From Bacillota bacterium (GTDB lineage Bacteria; Bacillota; Clostridia; Christensenellales; UBA1242), in NCBI GenBank assembly GCA_009787915.1, contig WQSK01000001.1, positions 1-64,000 on the forward strand: DNA of 64,000 nt, in the 5' to 3' direction. The translations under genes were made by a program, and so were the position numbers. Below, piece after piece: positions 1-8,779 of the stretch; position 1 is the first letter of the stretch; every line of letters starts with the position of its first letter. The notes under the pieces were generated by a model. It saw only the letters and a list, made by a program, of their open reading frames with translations, was not told where the DNA came from and did no database searches.

Positions 1-241
1 GAATTATCGCCCAACTTTATTTGTCATCACAGGACATATCGGCGGGTGGGTCGAGAGCGTGTTAGGACGGATGCGTACAGTAAAAACTTTTTTATGCGCA
101 CGTGTCAAAAAATGATTCGAGATGATGTTATTGCGGTGTGCCGTCATTGCCACAATGGCAAAAGTAAAAACCATATTAAACTACACGAGTTTGTTCGAGT
201 CCCAACTTGGGCGCGTTTTGATTCAGAGTGATATTTTTTTG
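1..241. other. left edge, no supportable complete gene
   Basis: This stretch precedes the first promoter. A plus-strand frame is open from base 2 to a stop at 113-115 and could be the 3' end of a gene that begins outside the window, but the 37 residues are too few to identify. No terminator or RNA gene is visible. Confidence 0.4.
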
Positions 242-270
242 TTGACGGTTCAGGCTAATGAAGATACTAT
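242..270 (+). promoter_or_regulatory. promoter of ABC operon, leaderless type
   Basis: TTGACG (242-247), 17 bp, TACTAT (265-270). The ATG at 276 follows after only 5 bp, so transcription should begin at or next to the start codon. This promoter is the reason for choosing 276 over an upstream in-frame ATG at 258. Confidence 0.7.
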
Positions 271-275
271 CAGGT

Positions 276-1247
276 ATGATTGTAAATCAACCTATTGTCG
301 AAGTTGAAAACCTGACCAAGGATTTTGGGCATGGGCGGGGTGTTTTTGATGTGTCTTTTAAAATCGAAAAGGGTGTTTGCTATGGATTTTTGGGACCGAA
401 CGGGGCGGGAAAGACCACGACTATTCGGCATATTATGGGATTTACAAAACCGCAGCAAGGTGAAACGCGTGTCAATGGTTTGGTGAGTTGGCAGAGTTAT
501 TTTGAGATACTTAATGGGCTTGGGTACTTGCCTGGGGAGATTGCCATGCCAGAGCATCTGACAGGGACACAGTTTATAAAGATGATGGCGGATTTGCGCG
601 GTGTGAAAGATATGTCTTACACAGACGAACTCGTTAAAAAGTTTGAACTTGAGCCCTCGGGGATTTTGAAACGGATGTCGCTTGGGATGAAGCGCAAGTT
701 GGCTATTGTAACGGCGTTCATGCACGACCCAGCCGTTTTGGTTTTGGACGAACCAACAAGCGGCCTTGACCCAGTAATGCAAAAAATCTTTATCCAGTTT
801 ATTTTGGATGAAAAAAAGCGTGGGAAAACAATCTTGTTGTCCTCGCACATTTTTAACGAGGTTGATGCCACTTGTGATATAATTTCCATTATAAAAGACG
901 GGCGGCTGGTGTCGACTTTTATCGCGGATGACTTGCGGCACGGAAAAGTTAAAACTTTTAACATAGAATTTTTGACCGAGGACGGTTTTAAAAGTTTCAC
1001 ACAAACGTTTGAGGAAACTTGCGGAACGATTTTTAATATTGCTTCGGTCAAGGAAAACCGTAACCAAGTAAACGTTCACATAAATGACGACAAGATTAAC
1101 GAGTTCATATCGCTGATAACAGATTATAAAATTAAGTTTTTTTCCGAGTTAAAGTTTACGCTGGAAGATTACTTTATGTCTTTCTACGATAAGGAGCGGT
1201 CTGCGGAAACCTTGCCAAAGGGGGTAATTCCAAATGTCGTTGGTTAA
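276..1247 (+). CDS. ABC transporter ATP-binding protein
   Basis: Cytoplasmic ATPase subunit of an ABC-2 type exporter, about 323 residues. Visible motifs are Walker A GPNGAGKTTT, a signature variant MSLGMKRK and Walker B VLVLDEPTSGLD followed by a switch His in LLSSHIF. The length and the extra C-terminal domain of about 100 residues fit the drug or bacteriocin efflux ATPases of Bacillota. It overlaps the next ATPase gene by 14 bases and is first of a three-gene operon ending in a permease, so two related ATPases probably pair over one permease. The exported substrate cannot be read from the sequence. Confidence 0.9.
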   Translation: MIVNQPIVEVENLTKDFGHGRGVFDVSFKIEKGVCYGFLGPNGAGKTTTIRHIMGFTKPQQGETRVNGLVSWQSYFEILNGLGYLPGEIAMPEHLTGTQFIKMMADLRGVKDMSYTDELVKKFELEPSGILKRMSLGMKRKLAIVTAFMHDPAVLVLDEPTSGLDPVMQKIFIQFILDEKKRGKTILLSSHIFNEVDATCDIISIIKDGRLVSTFIADDLRHGKVKTFNIEFLTEDGFKSFTQTFEETCGTIFNIASVKENRNQVNVHINDDKINEFISLITDYKIKFFSELKFTLEDYFMSFYDKERSAETLPKGVIPNVVG

Positions 1248-2121
1248 AATTGAAAACCTTACAAAGGACTATGGCAATGGGCGAGGTATCTTTGATGTGA
1301 ATCTTGAGATACAAAAGGGCGAGGCGTTTGGTTTTGTCGGAACAAACGGGGCGGGGAAAACAACATTGATTCGCCACCTCATGGGTTTTATAAAACCCGA
1401 TAGCGGGACGTGTCAAATTAATGAATTGGATTGTTGGGGTAATTCGCACGAGGTCAAAAACTTTGTATCGTATGTTCCTGGCGAGATTGCGTTTCCTGAC
1501 CTTGGGACGGGGACGGCGTTTTTCAAGGCGCAGGCGGATTTGCTTGGACTAAAAGACGCGGAATACGCCGAGTATATTACGAAAGAATTGCAACTTGACC
1601 CGACCGCGCTTTTAAAACGTATGTCAAAAGGGATGAAGCAAAAGACAGCGATTGTGGCGGCCCTTATGCCAGACAGGGATATATTGATACTTGACGAGCC
1701 GACGACGGGGCTTGACCCGCTTATGCGCGTGAGGTTTATTGACCTTATTAACAAGGAAAAGAAAAAAGGCAAAACGATTTTTATGTCTACACATTTGTTC
1801 GAGGAGGTCGAAGATTTGTGCGACAAAGTTGCGCTTATAAAAGACGGAAAAATTATTGCGGTAAAGTCTACAAAAGAAATCCGCCATAATGAAAACAAAC
1901 AATATAAAATAGAGTTCCTTAACAAAACCGATTATAAAAAGTTTAGTGCACTTAAACTTGATTTTTATGAAAAGCGCGAAAAACAAAACCAAGTGGTTGT
2001 AAATGTGTGCGATAAAAAGATTAACGAGTTTTTTGGAAAACTTAAAAAATACAAAATCAAGTTCATAACGGAAATTAAATACACGTTAGAGAAGTACTTT
2101 GAGGAGGTAATGGCAAAATGA
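1234..2121 (+). CDS. ABC transporter ATP-binding protein, second subunit
   Basis: 295-residue paralogue of the preceding ATPase. It has Walker A GTNGAGKTT, signature variant MSKGMKQK, Walker B ILILDEPTTGLD and switch His in MSTHLFEE. The same type of C-terminal domain of about 80-90 residues is present. A GGGGG tract upstream of the ATG, inside the end of the preceding gene, can serve as ribosome binding site. Its stop overlaps the permease start (ATGA), which implies translational coupling. Probable role: the second half of a heterodimeric ATPase that drives the permease encoded next. Confidence 0.88.
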   Translation: MSLVKIENLTKDYGNGRGIFDVNLEIQKGEAFGFVGTNGAGKTTLIRHLMGFIKPDSGTCQINELDCWGNSHEVKNFVSYVPGEIAFPDLGTGTAFFKAQADLLGLKDAEYAEYITKELQLDPTALLKRMSKGMKQKTAIVAALMPDRDILILDEPTTGLDPLMRVRFIDLINKEKKKGKTIFMSTHLFEEVEDLCDKVALIKDGKIIAVKSTKEIRHNENKQYKIEFLNKTDYKKFSALKLDFYEKREKQNQVVVNVCDKKINEFFGKLKKYKIKFITEIKYTLEKYFEEVMAK

Positions 2122-3533
2122 AAGATTTGTTTAACAAAACTATTTTCAAACAAACGTTCAAGTCGAATTGGAAACTGTGGATGATTTTCACGGCGATATT
2201 GTGTTTGTTTATCTCGATTTCAATCGCGGTATTTGACCCAATTGCGATGAGCAGACTCCGCGATATGTTCGCAGGCTTGATGGGAGACGAGGCAGGCGAA
2301 ACCATAGGTGCAATTAACTTTACCCTAACGGGTTCTTTGGCCATGATGTTTTTTGGGATGATGGCGGTTGTGTTGCCGATGATTTACATATTAATTACGG
2401 CAAACAGTTTAATTGCATCCAAGGTTGACCGTGGTTCAATGGCATACACGTTGTCTACACCAATAAAAAGAAAGACCGTTGCATTTACACAGGCCGCATA
2501 TCTCGTGAGCATGATTGTATCTATGTTTACGATTATCGCGGTGGTTGGGCTTGTGACCGTGCAGATTTCGCATGGCAGTGTTTTCGGTACCGCCCCAACC
2601 GCGGACGCAAGGGCGATTGCAAGGCACCTTAACGTGAGTGCGTCAACGGTGACAAACAATTTGCGTGAAAAAACACTTGATAACCCAGACCCAGAGGCAC
2701 GTGAAAGAATCCTTGAAATCGGGGCAGAGGCAAGGATGATTGATGTTGAAATCTATATAGCATATTTAGAGTTAAAAGCCCCGACCGATTCCGACACAAA
2801 TGTACCGACACTCTCGGACTTTGAGGAAATGGGAGTTGATGTAGATTGGCTTGCATCGAAAATGATGGTGTCAATGATAGAGGCGCGGCAAATAAATACG
2901 GATATGGCGCAGGTCATCCGACCGATTAATTCCGCGAACTTGCGCGAAACATCGGATAGGGCAAACTTTGCGGAGGCGTTCCCAACCAATGTTTTGAACA
3001 CAATATTGTTTGGCATGGCGGCACAGTATCTTGAACTTGACCCAATGGTTTTTGGAAACATCCTTGCAATTCAAACACATCTTAACAACAATCGTGATTA
3101 TTTTGTTAGTGACTTTAACTATGAACTCCTTAGAGGTGCAATGTTGCTGCAACTTGCCACAAGCCAATACAACATCGATGCGGGGTATGAATTTGATGTT
3201 GGCGAATTTATGTTGCTGATGTTGGGGGCGTTGTTGTTTGCTTTGGCTACCGCGGGTATATCGTTTTTCTTCTCTTGTTTCTTTAACTTGTCCAAACATT
3301 CTATTGCACTTGGAACGGGGATACCTGTTGGGTTTTATTTGCTTGAAACAATAAGTTCACTTGATAATTCATTAAACTGGTTACGATACGTTTCTATGAA
3401 CACTTTGTTTAGCCCAAGCACAATAACAAGCGGCGGAGTATTTTGGTGGCAGTTTTTGGTACTCGGTAGTATAGCAGTTGTTTTGTTCACGGCGGCGATT
3501 ATCAAGTTCAAGAAAAAGGACTTACCGTTGTAA
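2118..3533 (+). CDS. ABC-2 type transporter permease
   Basis: 471-residue integral membrane protein. Hydrophobic helices lie near residues 17-38, 74-100 and 115-140, then comes a hydrophilic region of about 200 residues (about 150-360), then three more helices near 367-470. This six-helix plan with a large soluble insert fits ABC-2 permeases of the YxlG-like group. GGAGG at about 2101 gives a clear ribosome binding site and the start overlaps the upstream stop. The large insert probably faces outward. The partner ATPases are the two upstream genes. Confidence 0.82.
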   Translation: MKDLFNKTIFKQTFKSNWKLWMIFTAILCLFISISIAVFDPIAMSRLRDMFAGLMGDEAGETIGAINFTLTGSLAMMFFGMMAVVLPMIYILITANSLIASKVDRGSMAYTLSTPIKRKTVAFTQAAYLVSMIVSMFTIIAVVGLVTVQISHGSVFGTAPTADARAIARHLNVSASTVTNNLREKTLDNPDPEARERILEIGAEARMIDVEIYIAYLELKAPTDSDTNVPTLSDFEEMGVDVDWLASKMMVSMIEARQINTDMAQVIRPINSANLRETSDRANFAEAFPTNVLNTILFGMAAQYLELDPMVFGNILAIQTHLNNNRDYFVSDFNYELLRGAMLLQLATSQYNIDAGYEFDVGEFMLLMLGALLFALATAGISFFFSCFFNLSKHSIALGTGIPVGFYLLETISSLDNSLNWLRYVSMNTLFSPSTITSGGVFWWQFLVLGSIAVVLFTAAIIKFKKKDLPL

Positions 3534-3557
3534 ATGGGGAACCATTTGTGATACACT
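3528..3557 (+). promoter_or_regulatory. promoter, leaderless type (GTG start)
   Basis: TTGTAA (3528-3533), 18 bp, TACACT (3552-3557), then 5 bp to GTG 3563. No ribosome binding site precedes this GTG. The upstream in-frame GTG at 3548 would lie inside the promoter. Confidence 0.5.
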
Positions 3558-3562
3558 TTTGT

Positions 3563-4672
3563 GTGAAAGTTTCTAAAGAAATTTCTGCGATGGCTGGCTG
3601 GTTGCTGTCGGTTCGTCGGGAGTTGCACAAAATTCCCGAGGTTGCAAACCAAGAATTTAAAACCAGTGCATTTATTAAATCACGCCTTGGGGATTTGGGG
3701 TTGGAATATGTCGCGGTTCAAACAGGGATTGTTGTAAAAATCAAAGGAAGTGCGCCCACAAAAACAATTGGGTTCCGTGCGGATATTGATGCTCTGGCAA
3801 TAGAAGAAATGCGCGAGAGTGATTACCAGTCAAAGCACAAGGGCTTTATGCACGCGTGCGGTCATGATATGCACGCGGCGATACTTTTGGGTTTTGCAAA
3901 ATACCTGTGTGAAAATCCGCCGAGGCAGAACATTGTCCTTGTATGGCAGCCAGCCGAAGAAGGCGGTGGCGGTGGGAAAATGATGGTGGAATCGGGTTTG
4001 TTTGGGGCGGATATGTTTTTTGCTGTGCACGTTAATCCTATGCTTGAGGTCGGGAAGTTTACATGCCGCAGCGGTGTGTCGCAACCTGGAACAAAACGGA
4101 TTGAGATAAAATTCAAAGGGGAGGGTCGTCATGCCCAGTTGCGCGACGGAACAAAAGATGCCCTGCTGGCGGGTGCAGAGTTTTTGCTTTTAAGCGAAAA
4201 ACTGAACACGGCGGATAGGCTTTTCCATGTGGGAACATTTTCGGGCGGTGACGGTGCCAACATTGTTTCTGAAAATGCGAGCGCAAGGGCTACTATGCGG
4301 TGGTTCGATGACAAGGATTATAAGGAGATGAGGGCGGAACTTTTTGGGTTGGCAAAAACAATTGAACAGAAAAACAGGGGCAAAGTCGAAATTATCGAGA
4401 GTCCAAATTTTTGTTTACCGATACATAATACCGAATCTTATGTGGAAATCATTCGCGGTATCAAGGGCTATGTCCCGCCCAGTAAACATCGCGTTTTTGC
4501 GGGGGATGACTTTTCATTTTTTATAGACAAGTTTTCTGGGGCTATTATAAGTCTTGGTGCGCAACCAAAAACGGGTAAAACCTATCCTGTTCACAGCAAT
4601 ATGTTCCATGCGAACGAGGATGCACTTTTGGTTGGTGTGGAACTTTTTGTAGAGTTATCAAAACGGGTGTGA
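3563..4672 (+). CDS. M20 family amidohydrolase / metallopeptidase
   Basis: About 369 residues, the usual length for M20D enzymes (hippurate hydrolase, IAA-amino acid hydrolase or N-acetyl-diaminopimelate deacetylase type). Metal-site motifs are visible: MHACGHDMHA, QPAEEGGGGGKMM and FAVHVNP, and a C-terminal His in VHSNMFHANED. The N-terminus (RRELHKIPEVANQEFKT) is the family's typical opening. A small dimerisation domain lies in the middle. It should hydrolyse an N-acyl amino acid or short peptide in the cytoplasm. The substrate cannot be chosen from sequence alone; nothing adjacent suggests lysine biosynthesis. Confidence 0.88.
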   Translation: MKVSKEISAMAGWLLSVRRELHKIPEVANQEFKTSAFIKSRLGDLGLEYVAVQTGIVVKIKGSAPTKTIGFRADIDALAIEEMRESDYQSKHKGFMHACGHDMHAAILLGFAKYLCENPPRQNIVLVWQPAEEGGGGGKMMVESGLFGADMFFAVHVNPMLEVGKFTCRSGVSQPGTKRIEIKFKGEGRHAQLRDGTKDALLAGAEFLLLSEKLNTADRLFHVGTFSGGDGANIVSENASARATMRWFDDKDYKEMRAELFGLAKTIEQKNRGKVEIIESPNFCLPIHNTESYVEIIRGIKGYVPPSKHRVFAGDDFSFFIDKFSGAIISLGAQPKTGKTYPVHSNMFHANEDALLVGVELFVELSKRV

Positions 4673-4674
4673 TA

Positions 4675-4703
4675 TTGACTTTTTATAAAAAGTGTGTTAT
4701 GAT
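4675..4703 (+). promoter_or_regulatory. promoter, leaderless type
   Basis: TTGACT (4675-4680), 17 bp, TATGAT (4698-4703), then 6 bp to ATG 4710. A near-consensus pair; an upstream in-frame GTG at 4692 lies between the two hexamers and is excluded as start. Confidence 0.75.
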
Positions 4704-4709
4704 AACGCA

Positions 4710-5573
4710 ATGAACATACAAGGATTACATGAAAGTATTAAAAAAGATATAGAATGTTGCGGTTTTGTGTACGCAAAGTTTTTGGTCGATTTTGTGAGGG
4801 CAGTTGACACGGGGGCGGTGTATTCCGATAATGTGCAATTGCTCTTGCGCGATGCCAGAATGTTTAATGCGACGCGTAACGAGTTGGGGAAACTTGGTGT
4901 TATGGATGTCAGGAAACCGTGGAACGAGGTTCACCTAAATCGTGAAACAGCAAAGTTGGCGTTTAGGAAATCAAACAGAAATTGCAACCGATATTTCGAG
5001 GAGTCTGGGGTTTACGCCGATGCAACGCTTGTTGACACTGGGTTCATGGGTACGCTGAGTGAACGTGTTAAAGAGCACGCAGAAATTCTGGGGGGGGGTA
5101 CACAACTTGCCTTTAAAACTCAAACTATTTTGGCGTCTGGGAGTCCCAGTTTCCACGCCAATGTCAAGGGCCCTGATTGTTTTTCTTTTGTTGAAGGGGG
5201 CGAATACGGCGAGGCTCTTTTAAGCCAGGGGTTTGAAAACACACAGATAATAATGGAAACGTTCGAGGGCTTTCCACACAAACACGAGAGATTCAACGGT
5301 CTTGCGTTTATGGAGGATGGCGGAAAGATTGTTCCTTATCTAACAGAAAATATGAACCCGTTTGCGGAGTTCGCCGAGGAGATGTTTGAGGTTGGGCTTG
5401 TAGATGGGATTTCGGATTATGTAAATTCTGGGATGTGTGCAGACTTGAAAAAGTATGTGAAACTTATGGCAACTAATGCAGCCGCTATGTACGAGATGTT
5501 CAGACACGAAGAACCGCTTGCGGACAGGGATAACTTTCGCGACCAAGTCCGCGAGGTTTATTTAGGCGTCTAG
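4710..5573 (+). CDS. hypothetical protein
   Basis: 287 residues, soluble, not recognised. A segment near the middle (LVDTGFMGTLSERVKE) resembles the VDxGxxGT turn seen in some HAD-related and glycan-processing proteins, but this is weak. The protein is acidic at its C-terminus. The last 12 bases overlap the end of the convergent degV-family gene, so the two transcripts run into each other with no room for a terminator. It stands alone behind its own promoter. Confidence 0.75.
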   Translation: MNIQGLHESIKKDIECCGFVYAKFLVDFVRAVDTGAVYSDNVQLLLRDARMFNATRNELGKLGVMDVRKPWNEVHLNRETAKLAFRKSNRNCNRYFEESGVYADATLVDTGFMGTLSERVKEHAEILGGGTQLAFKTQTILASGSPSFHANVKGPDCFSFVEGGEYGEALLSQGFENTQIIMETFEGFPHKHERFNGLAFMEDGGKIVPYLTENMNPFAEFAEEMFEVGLVDGISDYVNSGMCADLKKYVKLMATNAAAMYEMFRHEEPLADRDNFRDQVREVYLGV

Positions 5574-6404
5574 GAATATTACTCCTAGTGCATTGCGCCC
5601 AAGGTGGATTGTTAGGGTAGTGCCGACTTTGATACGTTGGACTTCTTTGAAACCTGCTTTTTTAAGCGCGGTAACGACGCCTAGCAAAACCCCGTTGTCA
5701 ATGTCGCTGTAACAAACAAAGGCAAGGTCCTTGTTAGCGGTTCGGGCTTTTTCAATTTTGAATTCGGTCCATTCGATGACGGCCTGTTCAAACTTACCCT
5801 TGAACTTGCGGTCTGGTACAATTCGACCCTCTTTGTTTACGGTGAGCGACGGGCGGATTTTCAAGATGTTTGCCCCAAGCAATTTCAACCCGCTTGCACG
5901 GCCGCCTCTATAGAGATAATTAAGGTCGTTTATGATAAACCCAACATTTATTTTGTCAACCATTGGTTGAATTATTTTAAGGATTTCTTTTACGGATTTG
6001 CCCTGGGCGCGGAGTTCGCTGGCTTTAATAGCCAAGATTCCTGTGCCTGCGCAGGCACTCTTTGTGTCGATAACATAGACGTTTTGTAAACCAATTGCGG
6101 CGCGAAGTGCGTTTTGATGGCTCGCAGACATTTTGTCTGACATGCTGAAATGAATTACGCTGCCCCCGTCTTTTGTTGCGCGCTCGAACAACTCGCGGTA
6201 ATCGATTTCCAATGCCGCGTTTGTTTTTGGCAAAGTCCCTTCAACCTCCACGGCTTTGTAGATATCTTCGGGCGTGACGTCTTTGTCAATGAAAAGTTCA
6301 TCCCCGATAACGGCACCGAAATAGATGACTTCAAGGTCATGCTTTTTGTATAACTCCTCTCCCAAGTCTGACGTGTTGTCCACGCTTATTGTTATTTTAG
6401 ACAT
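5562..6404 (-). CDS. DegV family protein (fatty-acid binding)
   Basis: 280 residues, the normal DegV length. DegV proteins bind a fatty acid and act as FakB-type partners of a fatty acid kinase in Bacillota. Seen here are the opening ITISVDNTSDL, the SMSDKMSASHQNA segment corresponding to the lipid head-group binding loop, and a C-terminal GVIFLDA strand. GGAGG lies about 9 bases before the ATG. It is the second gene of a minus-strand pair and overlaps the end of the upstream YgjV-like gene by 8 bases. No fakA is in the window. Confidence 0.88.
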   Translation of the reverse strand: MSKITISVDNTSDLGEELYKKHDLEVIYFGAVIGDELFIDKDVTPEDIYKAVEVEGTLPKTNAALEIDYRELFERATKDGGSVIHFSMSDKMSASHQNALRAAIGLQNVYVIDTKSACAGTGILAIKASELRAQGKSVKEILKIIQPMVDKINVGFIINDLNYLYRGGRASGLKLLGANILKIRPSLTVNKEGRIVPDRKFKGKFEQAVIEWTEFKIEKARTANKDLAFVCYSDIDNGVLLGVVTALKKAGFKEVQRIKVGTTLTIHLGRNALGVIFLDA

Positions 6405-7320
6405 TTTTAACTACCTCCATTTTCTTAAGTCTGTTCATCTTTGCTTTGATTGCACGTTCAAGCAACATCTTGACGTCATGAACGGTTTTAAGGTCATCCA
6501 TGATTGCTTGGGTTTGTGATTCGGATGTGCCAACGTTTGTGATTTCATCGGTTTCAATGCACTTAAGTTCCATGCGCACCATTTTGGCCGCAAGTTTTTC
6601 AAGTTCCGAGAGTTTCATAATTCCCGTTTCCGCCAAAATCGCTTTGTCTATATCAGAGTTTATTTTGACCAACTCGCAATCAATAACGTTTTTGATTTTG
6701 ACCAGTTTTTTCGCAAGAACCTTTTTTTGAAAGAAGAAGAAATAAAACACGATTACGGATAACATCTTGGCGGTTTCGATGAGCATCCCCATGATGTTCC
6801 AGCGTTCAATTCCATATCCCTCGATGATGTTAAGAGGGGTTTGTGTCAAGAACAACATTATGGCATATAGGAACACGGTGATTCGGACGGGGTGCTTGCC
6901 AGGCATATATTGACCGATAACAAAAGCGAGTGCAAAAACCAAAACAGTGGCTTGAAGGATTTGAACCTGTGCAGTCGGCAGACCAGTTATAATAAAGATA
7001 CCTGCGCTTAGGGCAATAGTGAGCATCACCAATAGGAATATGCGTCCGCCTTTGCGTCTTGCAGGTGTGTCTTTTGCAAAAATCCACCAAAATACAAGTG
7101 CCCTTGTCGTGGTGTACATCCCCACGATGATAAGGCTTAATTGCGTCGCCATGCTAGACGACAATCCCATGCCTACAAACATGAGTGTCCAAAAGATACC
7201 GCCGATACCATTTACCAGAAGGTACTTTCTTTTATCTTTGATTTGGTACGAGGCGAACTCGAAACTCATTGCTATTACCCCAAAGATTTGGGCGATGATG
7301 AACCATGCTGAAATTTCCAT
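6397..7320 (-). CDS. YgjV-like inner membrane protein with C-terminal helical tail
   Basis: 307 residues. The first about 200 are hydrophobic with some six helices and match the YgjV pattern (opening IAQIFGVIAMSFEFASYQIKD). The last about 95 residues are charged and helical, likely a cytoplasmic coiled segment that most YgjV proteins lack. Function of the family is unknown. It is followed by degV in an overlapping pair. A second YgjV-like gene occurs at 60437-61015 without the tail. A weak TATCTT 6 bases before the ATG is a possible -10 box. Confidence 0.75.
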   Translation of the reverse strand: MEISAWFIIAQIFGVIAMSFEFASYQIKDKRKYLLVNGIGGIFWTLMFVGMGLSSSMATQLSLIIVGMYTTTRALVFWWIFAKDTPARRKGGRIFLLVMLTIALSAGIFIITGLPTAQVQILQATVLVFALAFVIGQYMPGKHPVRITVFLYAIMLFLTQTPLNIIEGYGIERWNIMGMLIETAKMLSVIVFYFFFFQKKVLAKKLVKIKNVIDCELVKINSDIDKAILAETGIMKLSELEKLAAKMVRMELKCIETDEITNVGTSESQTQAIMDDLKTVHDVKMLLERAIKAKMNRLKKMEVVKNV

Positions 7321-7362
7321 TCTCCAAAGATACGCGCTACCCCTATTAATTGGAAGTAAAAT

Positions 7363-7407
7363 ATGGTAATAAAATAATGGTAGTTGGTAAAAAAGTAATG
7401 GTATACA
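7363..7407. repeat. TGGTA repeats in divergent promoter region
   Basis: Four TGGTA copies occur within about 45 bases between the divergent YgjV-like gene and the zinc-ribbon gene, three of them as ATGGTA. They lie just upstream of the -10 box of the latter. They could be operator half-sites for the DNA-binding protein encoded next; this is inference. Confidence 0.4.
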
Positions 7408-7416
7408 TAATATCTG

Positions 7417-7425
7417 TGATATAAT
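7417..7425 (+). promoter_or_regulatory. extended -10 promoter, leaderless type
   Basis: TGATATAAT forms an extended -10 with TATAAT at 7420-7425. GTG 7431 follows after 5 bp. No good -35 is visible, as expected for an extended -10 promoter. Confidence 0.6.
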
Positions 7426-7430
7426 GGTTT

Positions 7431-7853
7431 GTGACTTGTAATAAATGTAAAAGCGATTACACGATAAAGTACGGTTTGCGTTCGGGCAAACAGTGCTACT
7501 TGTGCAAAGGTTGTGGTTTTCAGTTTTCTACTGACCATGCTTTTTCTGACCACGAAAAACGTGTGGCATTGACACTTTGCTGTTTTGGGCTATCAATGCG
7601 AAAGATTGGGAAGTTGCTTGGGTACAGCCACGTAACAATACGAAACTGGATACGGTCTTTTGAAGAAAAACGTGAGGAACCAAACGAGGATTACTTTATG
7701 GACCTTGACGAGATTTGCGAGTTCCTAAAAAAAAGAAACAGCGACCCGCGGTTTAGTAAACGGTTTTCGTCTATGCAAGATGCGTTTACATGGAACGTAG
7801 AAAACGAGATGTCTAAGGTCATTGAAAAGGTTATGTCATCCCTCACTATATAA
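7431..7853 (+). CDS. IS1-like zinc-ribbon / HTH protein, orphan
   Basis: 140 residues. The N-terminus has a CxxC...CxxC zinc ribbon (CNKCKSDYTIKYG, CYLCKGCGFQF) followed by an HTH segment (LSMRKIGKLLGYSHVTIRNWI). This is the arrangement of InsA, the DNA-binding part of IS1-type transposases. The catalytic DDE part is missing and there are no terminal inverted repeats nearby. The rest (LDEICEFLKKR onward) loosely follows the start of such a catalytic domain and then diverges. It is either a decayed insertion sequence or a domesticated regulator. The start is GTG. Confidence 0.7.
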   Translation: MTCNKCKSDYTIKYGLRSGKQCYLCKGCGFQFSTDHAFSDHEKRVALTLCCFGLSMRKIGKLLGYSHVTIRNWIRSFEEKREEPNEDYFMDLDEICEFLKKRNSDPRFSKRFSSMQDAFTWNVENEMSKVIEKVMSSLTI

Positions 7854-7878
7854 ACATAAACTATTGTAGGTACATATT

Positions 7879-8238
7879 ATGGAAGATTTTGAACTGGAAA
7901 TAGAAACTTGCTGTGTGGAACTTGGGGCAGTTGCGAGCAACACTGTGGACATAGACCTTGTAGAGGTCAATATTCAAAAGAGTGCAAGTTGCGGATGGAC
8001 AATGCCAGGGGGTGTTATTACATTTTGTAATTTAATCACAAATCAAAGTGAAACCGACCTAGAGCAAGTAATCTTCCGCGATAAACTGGATACAAGATTT
8101 CAATATGTGCAAGACAGTTTCACGGTTGACGGGGTTTCAAAAACGCCAACCGTCGACAACAACACAATCGTGTACTGTATAGATTTTTTGCAAGGTCAAT
8201 CATGTACAAATATTTGCTTTAAAGTAAAAACACTATGA
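7879..8238 (+). CDS. DUF11-like repeat protein
   Basis: 119 residues, beta-rich, with several Cys. The central part (ITFCNLITNQSETDLEQVIF, then DKLDTRFQYVQDSFTVDG) follows the conserved pattern of DUF11, a single immunoglobulin-like surface domain. There is no signal peptide or anchor, so export is uncertain; it may be assembled on spores or inside the cell. It is 16 bases upstream of another Cys-rich protein, suggesting a two-gene operon. Confidence 0.65.
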   Translation: MEDFELEIETCCVELGAVASNTVDIDLVEVNIQKSASCGWTMPGGVITFCNLITNQSETDLEQVIFRDKLDTRFQYVQDSFTVDGVSKTPTVDNNTIVYCIDFLQGQSCTNICFKVKTL

Positions 8239-8254
8239 AAAAAGGAGCGTAATA

Positions 8255-8764
8255 ATGCCAATAATTTCAAATACTTCAGAGTTGTTATGCAGACCATGTT
8301 GTGGTTGCCCGCCCGAGAGTTGTCAGTGCGATTTTTCGGAACTCGAAGAACGTCTTGATAAACTCGAGGCGCAAATAGAAATCATAGGGCGGTCCGTCGA
8401 GATTTCCGATGTCAGAACCGTGATGAGTTCAAACCCAAATATGTCAGGGCTTGGTACTTCGGTTATCAGTATCGGACCAACATATAACTATTGGGGCGAG
8501 GGTGCACTTAGCGTAGGGCATCAATGGGCTAATGGTACGACCTATTATTTATCGACCGTTGCAGATTTCCCAGAGTTGGCGTTTTATCAAGGTCAACCAA
8601 CAATAGGAACCGTTTGGTTTACAGCCAGTGGCGGGATTCAGTCTATGCCTATATATGTTGACAGTACAGGAATTTATATAAAACCAACAAATAACTTAAA
8701 CGCGACATCTGGAACGACATTCAAGTTTACCCTGACGTTAATCTTGACAAACGCCATGTTGTAA
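8255..8764 (+). CDS. Cys-rich coiled-coil plus beta-domain protein
   Basis: 169 residues. The N-terminus is Cys-rich (LCRPCCGCPPESCQCD), a short coiled coil follows (FSELEERLDKLEAQIEII), and the C-terminal about 110 residues are Gly/Thr-rich and beta-like, similar in style to trimeric tip domains of exosporium or phage fibre proteins. AAAGGAG 9 bases upstream is a good ribosome binding site. Together with the upstream DUF11-like gene it looks like a small surface or coat module. No named family is recognised. Confidence 0.65.
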   Translation: MPIISNTSELLCRPCCGCPPESCQCDFSELEERLDKLEAQIEIIGRSVEISDVRTVMSSNPNMSGLGTSVISIGPTYNYWGEGALSVGHQWANGTTYYLSTVADFPELAFYQGQPTIGTVWFTASGGIQSMPIYVDSTGIYIKPTNNLNATSGTTFKFTLTLILTNAML

Positions 8765-8773
8765 TGTTAGTTA
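8744..8773 (+). promoter_or_regulatory. promoter, leaderless type
   Basis: TTGACA (8744-8749), 18 bp, TAGTTA (8768-8773), 6 bp to ATG 8780. It lies across the end of the upstream gene. Confidence 0.5.
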
Positions 8774-8779
8774 TTCGTC

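Noticed and set aside
1..115. 3' end of a citrate synthase-like gene
   Set aside because: Only 37 residues in one of several open frames; the similarity (GWVES near the end) is too slight to claim.
270..1079. Long minus-strand open frame of 269 residues opposite the first ABC gene
   Set aside because: It lies fully opposite a well-supported ATPase gene, has no domain pattern, and has no promoter or ribosome binding site.
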